From the NCBI RefSeq assembly GCF_000023105.1, contig NC_012669.1:4403025-4467024 (forward strand): 64,000 nucleotides of DNA, written 5' to 3'. The translations under genes and the position numbers were made by a program. The stretch is from Beutenbergia cavernae DSM 12333. Lineage in GTDB: Bacteria; Actinomycetota; Actinomycetes; Actinomycetales; Beutenbergiaceae. The notes beneath the pieces are model-generated. The model saw only the letters and a list, made by a program, of their open reading frames with translations. It was not told where the DNA came from and made no database searches. Shown here piece after piece: positions 59,234 through 64,000 of the stretch (position 1 is its first letter; each line of letters opens with the position of its first letter).

Positions 59234-59623
59234 GTGCACGAGGAGCGGGACATCGAGTCCGAACCTGCTGCGATCGCGCCCGCTCGGCACTGGGCTGAGG
59301 ACCATTTCGCGGGCGCCGGCCTGGCGGAACGCGACCGGGACCTGCTCGTCCTCCTGGTCAGCGAGGTGGTGACGAACGCCGTCCTGCACGCGCAGCCACC
59401 GGTGCACCTCACGATCGACATCACGGCCGAGCGCACGCGGGTCGAGGTGACCGACGGCGCCCGCGTCGTCCCGATCCTGCGCAACCCGGGGCCGGACGAG
59501 TTCAACGGCAGGGGCATCGCCCTGGTCGACGCGATCGCCACCACGTGGGGCACGATCATGCACCCCGACGGCGCCAAGACCGTCTGGTTCGAGCTGCGTC
59601 AGCCGGCGCCCGCCGTCGCCTGA
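59234..59623 (+). CDS. Anti-sigma-factor-like ATP-binding protein (HATPase_c, RsbW type)
   Basis: A 129-residue single HATPase domain. The N-box is VSEVVTNAVLHA, the G1 box VEVTDGA and the G2 box GRGIALVDAIATTWG. Such proteins bind and inhibit sigma factors or phosphorylate antagonists on Ser. GTG at 59234 is chosen from GGAAGGGG five bases upstream. An earlier in-frame GTG at 59150 would overlap the phosphatase stop (GTGA) and remains possible, adding 28 residues. No antagonist or sigma gene is in the window. Confidence 0.82.
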   Translation: MHEERDIESEPAAIAPARHWAEDHFAGAGLAERDRDLLVLLVSEVVTNAVLHAQPPVHLTIDITAERTRVEVTDGARVVPILRNPGPDEFNGRGIALVDAIATTWGTIMHPDGAKTVWFELRQPAPAVA

Positions 59624-59648
59624 TCGCTCCCGCCCGCGCTCGGGGGGC

Positions 59649-60797
59649 TCACCACTCCGCGAAGCTGCCGTCGGCCGCCGTCCAGATCGGGGAACCCGCG
59701 TCGAGCGTGCCCGTCGCGACCCGCTCCCGCACGGCGTCCTCGTCGACGTCGACACCGAGCCCCGGGCCGGTGAGCCGCGGGATCGCTCCGTCCACGGGCG
59801 TGAGGACCGACGGGTCCGTGAGGATCGCGAGCGCGGGGCTCGCCGGGTCGTGCACGTCGACGACCTGCTCCTGCGCGTACGCGTTCGGCACGGCCAGGTC
59901 CACCTGCAGGCAGGCCGCGAGCGCGACGGCGCCGAGCGGGCAGTGCGGCGCGATCTGCGCGTCGTACACCTCGGCCTGCGTGGCGATGCGGAAGCACTCG
60001 GTGATGCCGCCGGCGTGCGAGAGGTCGGGCTGGACGATCGCGACACCCGCCTCGAGCACGGAGCGGAACTCGTAGCGGTCGTAGAGCCGCTCGCCGGTGG
60101 CGATCGGCACCGGCGACGCGTGCACGAGCTCCCCGATGAGCGCCGAGTGCTCCGGACGCAACGGCTCCTCGACGAACGCCGGAGCGATGTCGTCGAGCAG
60201 GCTCAGCGCGCGCCGCGACTGCGCGACCGACAGGCGGCCGTGGAAGTCGATGGCGATGTCGATCGCCGGTCCGACGGCGTCCCGCAGCTCCCGCAGGTCG
60301 CTGACGAAGCGCTCCGCCCACGCCGGCGACTCGAGGAAGCCCACGGGGCCGTAGTCCGGGGCGACCTTGACGAGCGTGTACCCCTGCTCCACGCGCCGGC
60401 GGGCGAGATCCGGGTCGCCGGTGCGTCCGGAGCCGCCGGCGTGGGCGTAGACGCGCACCGCGTCGCGCGCCGGCCCGCCGAGCAACTCGTGCACCGGCGC
60501 ACCGAGCGCCCGGCCCTTGATGTCCCAGAGCGCCTGGTCGATCCCCGCGACGGCGGACCCCATGAGCGGCCCGCCGCGGTAGAACCCGCCCCGGGTCAGC
60601 ACCTGCCAGTGCTTCGTGATCTCGCGCGGGTCCCGGCCGACGAGGTGCTCCGCCATGCGCTCGAGCGTGGCGACGGTCGCGAGCGCCCAGTTCTCCGCGA
60701 CCGCCTCGCCCCAGCCGGCGATGCCCCGGTCGGTCGAGATCTTGACGAGCACGCAGCGGTTGCTCAGGACGAACGTCTCGACGGCGGTGATCCGCAC
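59649..60797 (-). CDS. dgoD: Galactonate dehydratase-like enolase superfamily enzyme
   Basis: A 382-residue enolase-superfamily enzyme very close in pattern to D-galactonate dehydratase. Matches include GFYRGGPLMGSAVAGIDQAL, the metal-binding Asp in DFHGR, then EEPLRPE and TGERLYDRYEF, PDLSHAGGITEC, and APHCPLGAVALAACLQ. It would convert a sugar acid to its 2-keto-3-deoxy form. GTG at 60797 has GGAG seven bases upstream. It follows a carboxylesterase and a GntR regulator on the same strand, but genes for KDPGal kinase and aldolase are not visible. Confidence 0.88.
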   Translation of the reverse strand: MRITAVETFVLSNRCVLVKISTDRGIAGWGEAVAENWALATVATLERMAEHLVGRDPREITKHWQVLTRGGFYRGGPLMGSAVAGIDQALWDIKGRALGAPVHELLGGPARDAVRVYAHAGGSGRTGDPDLARRRVEQGYTLVKVAPDYGPVGFLESPAWAERFVSDLRELRDAVGPAIDIAIDFHGRLSVAQSRRALSLLDDIAPAFVEEPLRPEHSALIGELVHASPVPIATGERLYDRYEFRSVLEAGVAIVQPDLSHAGGITECFRIATQAEVYDAQIAPHCPLGAVALAACLQVDLAVPNAYAQEQVVDVHDPASPALAILTDPSVLTPVDGAIPRLTGPGLGVDVDEDAVRERVATGTLDAGSPIWTAADGSFAEW

Positions 60798-60898
60798 GGC
60801 GGGCTCCGATCGGTGGTGACGACGTCGTCGGGCCGCGGCGTGGTGCGGCCGATCGCCGCCGACCCTACCGGTGCCCGCCCGCCCCGAGGCACGGGGGT

Positions 60899-62512
60899 TC
60901 AGTAGATGAAGAACTCCTGCTCTCCCCACACCTCGCGGCGCCCGCGCTCGGGATCGGAGGCGACGACGTCGTCCGCCCCGAAGAGCATCGTGGTGCGGTT
61001 CCGCGGGTCGTAGGCCGTCCAGTCCGGGGCGAGGTCCGGGTCCGGCGTGCCGTGGGCGACGAAGTGCGCCCAGTGCCGCTGCATCCGGTCGGCGAGCTCA
61101 GGGCCGGACGGGTCGCGGCCGAGCACGAGCAGCCGGGTGAGGGAGCGCTGCGGCCACAGCAGCAGCACGTCGAGGCCATGGAACGCCCCGAGCCCGAACG
61201 CCGGCGAGCGGTAGTCGAGCCGGTACCGCCAGACGTTCGCCGACCGGGCCTGCCGGTCCGAGTGCTGGATGCCGGGCATCGTGAACGCGAGATCGGTGCC
61301 GAGGGCCGTCAGCCCGGCGTCGTCGTCCGGGTACAGCGCGAGCAGCTCGGCGGCCCGCACGGGACCCACCGCGTCGTCGAGGGCGACGGCGATCGCGGCG
61401 CGCGTCGTCGGGAACTGGCCGCGGGCGAACCGGCGGAAGAACGTGTGCTCCTCCCGGTTGTGGCCCGACAGGAAGGCGACGGCGGACGGCTCGTCGCCCG
61501 CCCGGGCGAGGCCGGCGTAGTCGTCGGGCAGCAGGTCGCCGTCCAGCCACGGGCGGCACGTGATCGCGGACGGGCGCGCCTGCGACACCACGAGCTCGGC
61601 GCGCAGGACCTCCGCGATCGGCGCCGTCCACAGCGACGACGGGTCCTCCCGGCTCGCCCCGACCTGCGCACAGAACTCGCGCGCGAGCCGGGCGGCGTCG
61701 TCGCGGTCGGTGGCCATGTTCGCGGAGCCGGACTGGGCGATCGCTTGGTGGAACAAGCCGCGCGCGGCGGTGATCTGCATGAGCAGGGACACCGAGCACG
61801 CCCCGGCGGACTCCCCGGCGATCGTCACGCGATCCGGGTCGCCGCCCATGCCGCCGATGTTGTCGCGCACCCACTCGAGCGCGCGGATCTGGTCGCGCAG
61901 CCCGACGTTCGTGGCGACCCGCTCGTGGGGTGCGCCGATCCCGTCCCGCTCCCCGACGACGTCGAGCATGTTCCCGAACCCGAGCATCCCGAGCCGGTAG
62001 TTGATCGCCACGACGACGATCCGTCCGCGCGCCGCGAGCAGGGCGCCGTCGAAGTCGCCGGCCGTGCCCGTCTCGAATCCGCCGCCGTGGATCCACACGA
62101 GCACGGGGTGCGGGCCGTCGAGGTCGGCGGCGACCGACGGCGCGGCGCCCGGTGCGTGGGGTCCGGCCGCCGCCGGGACGTGGACGTCGAGCGTCAGGCA
62201 GTCCTCGTGGTTCGCCCCGCGGCTGCCGAAGATCGGGGCGAGCTGTGGGGGCAGGAGCGGGTTCGGCTGGGGCGCCTGCGGGCCGCGCACCGTGGCCGGC
62301 CGGACGCCGTCCCACGCCAGGGGCGGCCGGGGCGCCGCGAACCGGAGCTGCCCGGTCGGCGGTGCGGCGTACGGGATGGCGCGCCACGAGATCGCGGGGC
62401 CGAAGCGCGTCGCCCGGACCACGCCGGCCACCTCGCCGGACTCCGTCCGTGCGACGGGCCGCGCCTCCGGGTGGCGCGCCAGGGCCCCCGTCACCGCCGT
62501 CACGTCAGTCAT
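60899..62512 (-). CDS. Type B carboxylesterase/lipase
   Basis: A 537-residue alpha/beta hydrolase of the carboxylesterase family. The oxyanion region is WIHGGGF, the nucleophile elbow IAGESAGACS, and the catalytic His probably lies in AFHGLDVLLLWP. EDCLTLDVHVP is the family's N-terminal signature. No signal peptide is visible, so it is probably cytoplasmic. It may remove acyl groups from sugars or lactones; the neighbouring DgoD-like enzyme favours a sugar-acid pathway. Confidence 0.9.
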   Translation of the reverse strand: MTDVTAVTGALARHPEARPVARTESGEVAGVVRATRFGPAISWRAIPYAAPPTGQLRFAAPRPPLAWDGVRPATVRGPQAPQPNPLLPPQLAPIFGSRGANHEDCLTLDVHVPAAAGPHAPGAAPSVAADLDGPHPVLVWIHGGGFETGTAGDFDGALLAARGRIVVVAINYRLGMLGFGNMLDVVGERDGIGAPHERVATNVGLRDQIRALEWVRDNIGGMGGDPDRVTIAGESAGACSVSLLMQITAARGLFHQAIAQSGSANMATDRDDAARLAREFCAQVGASREDPSSLWTAPIAEVLRAELVVSQARPSAITCRPWLDGDLLPDDYAGLARAGDEPSAVAFLSGHNREEHTFFRRFARGQFPTTRAAIAVALDDAVGPVRAAELLALYPDDDAGLTALGTDLAFTMPGIQHSDRQARSANVWRYRLDYRSPAFGLGAFHGLDVLLLWPQRSLTRLLVLGRDPSGPELADRMQRHWAHFVAHGTPDPDLAPDWTAYDPRNRTTMLFGADDVVASDPERGRREVWGEQEFFIY

Positions 62513-62563
62513 GCTGCCTGTGCGGGCTCCGCGGCGCCAACGGATACCCGCGGTCCGCTCGCC

Positions 62564-62630
62564 CGAGTGTGGTGTGAGCGTCCGAGTGCGGGCCGTGCCG
62601 CTCCGCACTCGCGCGCTCACCCCGCCCTCG
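62564..62630. repeat. Quadripartite palindromic element (CGAG element 6)
   Basis: Blocks are CGAGTGTGG at 62564, CGAGTGCGG at 62583, CCGCACTCG at 62603 and a degenerate CCGCCCTCG at 62622, spaced 9-10-9-11-9-10-9. The 28-bp arms match at 23 positions. It lies between the GntR gene and the esterase gene. Confidence 0.7.
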
Positions 62631-62666
62631 AGCGCTCCGGGGTGCGGGCGACGGCGAGCGGCGCCC

Positions 62667-63347
62667 TCAGCGCCGCCGGGCGGCGTCGGCGAGCCACTGC
62701 TCGATGCCGCCGATGTGGGCGACGGCGAGAGCGTGGGCCAGGTCGGCGTCGCCGCGCTCGACGGCGTCGAGGATCGCGCGGTGCTCGGCGAGCGTGCGCG
62801 GCACCGCACCCTGCTGCGTCAGGCCGCGCCACACGCGGGCGCGCATCGTGTCGCTGGACAGCGTGTCCACGAGGCTCGCGAGGTAGGAGTTGCCCGCCGC
62901 GGCCACGAGCGTGCCGTGGAAGGCGAGGTCGTGCGCGACCAGGCTCTCGACGTCGGCGTCGTCCCCGATCGCGCCGAGCAGCTCACGCAGCGCGGCGACG
63001 TCGTCGGGAGCGATGCGCCGCGCCGCCATCGCCGTCGCCGCCGGCTCGAGGATGCGCCGGACGGCGAAGATCTCGAGCACGGAGTCGTCGTCGTGGAGGT
63101 CGACGACGAACGACATCGCCTCCAGCAGCAGGCGCGGCTCCAGGCTCGTGACGTAGGTGCCGTCGCCACGGCGGACGTCGAGCACCCGGATCATCTCGAG
63201 CGCCTTCACCGCCTCCCGCATCGAGCTGCGGGACAGACCGAGCCGCTCGGCGAGCTCCTTCTCGGGGGGCAGCCGGTCGCCCGGGGCGAGCTCACCCGTG
63301 ACGATCATGTCCTTGATCTGCAGGATCGCTCGGTCGGTGAGCGCCAT
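62667..63347 (-). CDS. GntR-family (FadR subfamily) transcriptional regulator
   Basis: A 226-residue FadR-type regulator. The winged helix (about 1-70) contains LPPEKELAERLGLSRSSMREAVKALE. The FCD ligand domain has the metal-binding pattern DLAFHGTLVAAAGN and LAEHRAILDAVERGD. Relatives sense sugar acids or other small carboxylates. It lies upstream of the esterase and DgoD-like genes on the same strand and probably controls them. Confidence 0.92.
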   Translation of the reverse strand: MALTDRAILQIKDMIVTGELAPGDRLPPEKELAERLGLSRSSMREAVKALEMIRVLDVRRGDGTYVTSLEPRLLLEAMSFVVDLHDDDSVLEIFAVRRILEPAATAMAARRIAPDDVAALRELLGAIGDDADVESLVAHDLAFHGTLVAAAGNSYLASLVDTLSSDTMRARVWRGLTQQGAVPRTLAEHRAILDAVERGDADLAHALAVAHIGGIEQWLADAARRR

Positions 63348-63389
63348 GGGGCCCGATCGTAGCCGCGGCGGACGCCGTGACCCGCTCCC

Positions 63390-64000
63390 TCAGCCCCGCT
63401 CGGCGGTGACGGCGCCGGCGCCGGCGCCGTCGGCGAGGAGGGCGACGGCGTCGGCGAGCGCGGCGCGCGAGGGGCCGACGTCGGACCGCTCGCGGCTCGG
63501 GTGCACCCGGTTCGTGAGGAGGACGGCGACAGTTCCGCGCTCGCGGTCCACGACGAGGGACGTGCCCGTGAAGCCGGTGTGCCCGACGCCGTCGACCCCG
63601 CCCATGAAGCCGGCGTCGCCGATCCGCAGCCCGAGCGACTGGCCGTACCCGGGCAGGTCGCGGGTGCCGAGCGGGCCCAGCGCGTCGGTGCTCAGCGCCG
63701 CCACGACCGCGGGCGAGATCCCGCCGTCCCCGAGCAGGCCCCCGCCGAGCGCCAGCAGGTCCGCCGCCGTGCCGAACAGGCCGGCGTTCCCGACCGGCCG
63801 GCCGAACGCGTGCGCCATCTCGTCGTGCACCGCGCCCCGGACCAGCCCGCGGTGCGGCTCCACCTCGGTGGGCAGCACCGCCGCGCCGTCGCCGACCGGG
63901 CCGTACTGCAGGGTCCGGGCGCCCACCGGGACGGCGACGAGCTCCGCCACGAGATCCGCGAGCGGCCGCCCGGTCGCGATCTCGGCGAGGCGCCCGGCCG
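63390..64000 (-). CDS. Serine hydrolase (beta-lactamase-related), cut by window end
   Basis: The C-terminal 203 codons of a serine hydrolase; the frame stays open to the last base of the window. Visible blocks are ATGRPLADLVAELVAVPVG, NAGLFGTAADLL and the KTG-like GHTGFTGTSLVVDRERGTVAVLLTNRVHP, typical of class C-like esterases and DD-peptidase relatives. The SxxK catalytic motif lies outside the window. It is on the same strand as, and upstream of, the GntR gene, 42 bases away. Confidence 0.85.
   Translation of the reverse strand, partial: AGRLAEIATGRPLADLVAELVAVPVGARTLQYGPVGDGAAVLPTEVEPHRGLVRGAVHDEMAHAFGRPVGNAGLFGTAADLLALGGGLLGDGGISPAVVAALSTDALGPLGTRDLPGYGQSLGLRIGDAGFMGGVDGVGHTGFTGTSLVVDRERGTVAVLLTNRVHPSRERSDVGPSRAALADAVALLADGAGAGAVTAERG

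Overview
The window is about 64 kb of very GC-rich DNA with dense, often overlapping genes, many GTG or TTG starts, Tat-type lipoprotein signals, and several likely leaderless genes with a TANNNT-like -10 box about 6 nt before the start codon. Together with the gene families (NgcEFG-type GlcNAc transporter, CsoR, DUF2330, HTH_34 regulators, GH76/GH125) this points to a chromosomal segment of a free-living, polysaccharide-degrading actinobacterium, probably of the order Micrococcales. That placement is inference. No tRNA, rRNA, insertion sequence or phage gene was seen.

Layout. (1) 1-7.8 kb: a sulfated-glycan locus with a ROK regulator, a binding-protein-dependent sugar ABC importer, two sulfatases without visible export signals, and a PhoD phosphatase. 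(2) 7.8-13.7 kb: an alpha-mannan locus (GH125, two permeases, binding protein, GH76) with both hydrolases apparently cytoplasmic. (3) 14.2-15.9 kb: a proline-rich membrane protein and an acetyltransferase. (4) 16.0-22.2 kb: an NgcEFG-like amino-sugar importer with a SIS protein and RpiR regulator, divergent from a BadF-type sugar kinase. (5) 22.3-29.6 kb: a frameshifted acyltransferase gene, a two-component system, a multicopper oxidase, TetR/GNAT and DUF2330 genes. (6) 29.8-38.9 kb: the haem/tetrapyrrole cluster hemA and hemE-hemY-hemC-hemD-hemB-hemL. (7) 39.1-42.1 kb: a winged-helix protein and a DUF4091 protein. (8) 42.3-46.8 kb: a copper-resistance locus with CopA, a secreted His-rich protein, two HMA chaperones, CsoR and three CsoR boxes. 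(9) 46.8-48.5 kb: an AbiEi/DUF559-type protein bracketed by two arrays of hairpins. (10) 48.5-59.6 kb: an ABC exporter operon, two CPBP proteases, PanE, an HdeD-like protein, a pseudokinase-flippase fusion, a PP2C phosphatase and an anti-sigma-like ATPase. (11) 59.6-64.0 kb: a galactonate-dehydratase-like enzyme, a carboxylesterase, a GntR regulator and a serine hydrolase cut by the window edge.

The most unusual feature is a set of palindromic elements that share geometry more than sequence. Six copies (near 15.9, 34.8, 35.5, 38.2, 42.2 and 62.6 kb) have four 9-bp blocks spaced 9-10-9-(11 or 12)-9-10-9, for a total of 67-68 bp. Nearly every outer block starts CGAG (or ends CTCG on the other side). 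The five bases after CGAG differ between copies but are kept inside each copy. Two copies lie in frame inside hemD and hemL, which are both longer than their families usually are. A shorter 58-59 bp relative occurs three times, and a different 51-bp hairpin forms the two arrays around the AbiEi/DUF559 gene. I do not recognise these as a described element.
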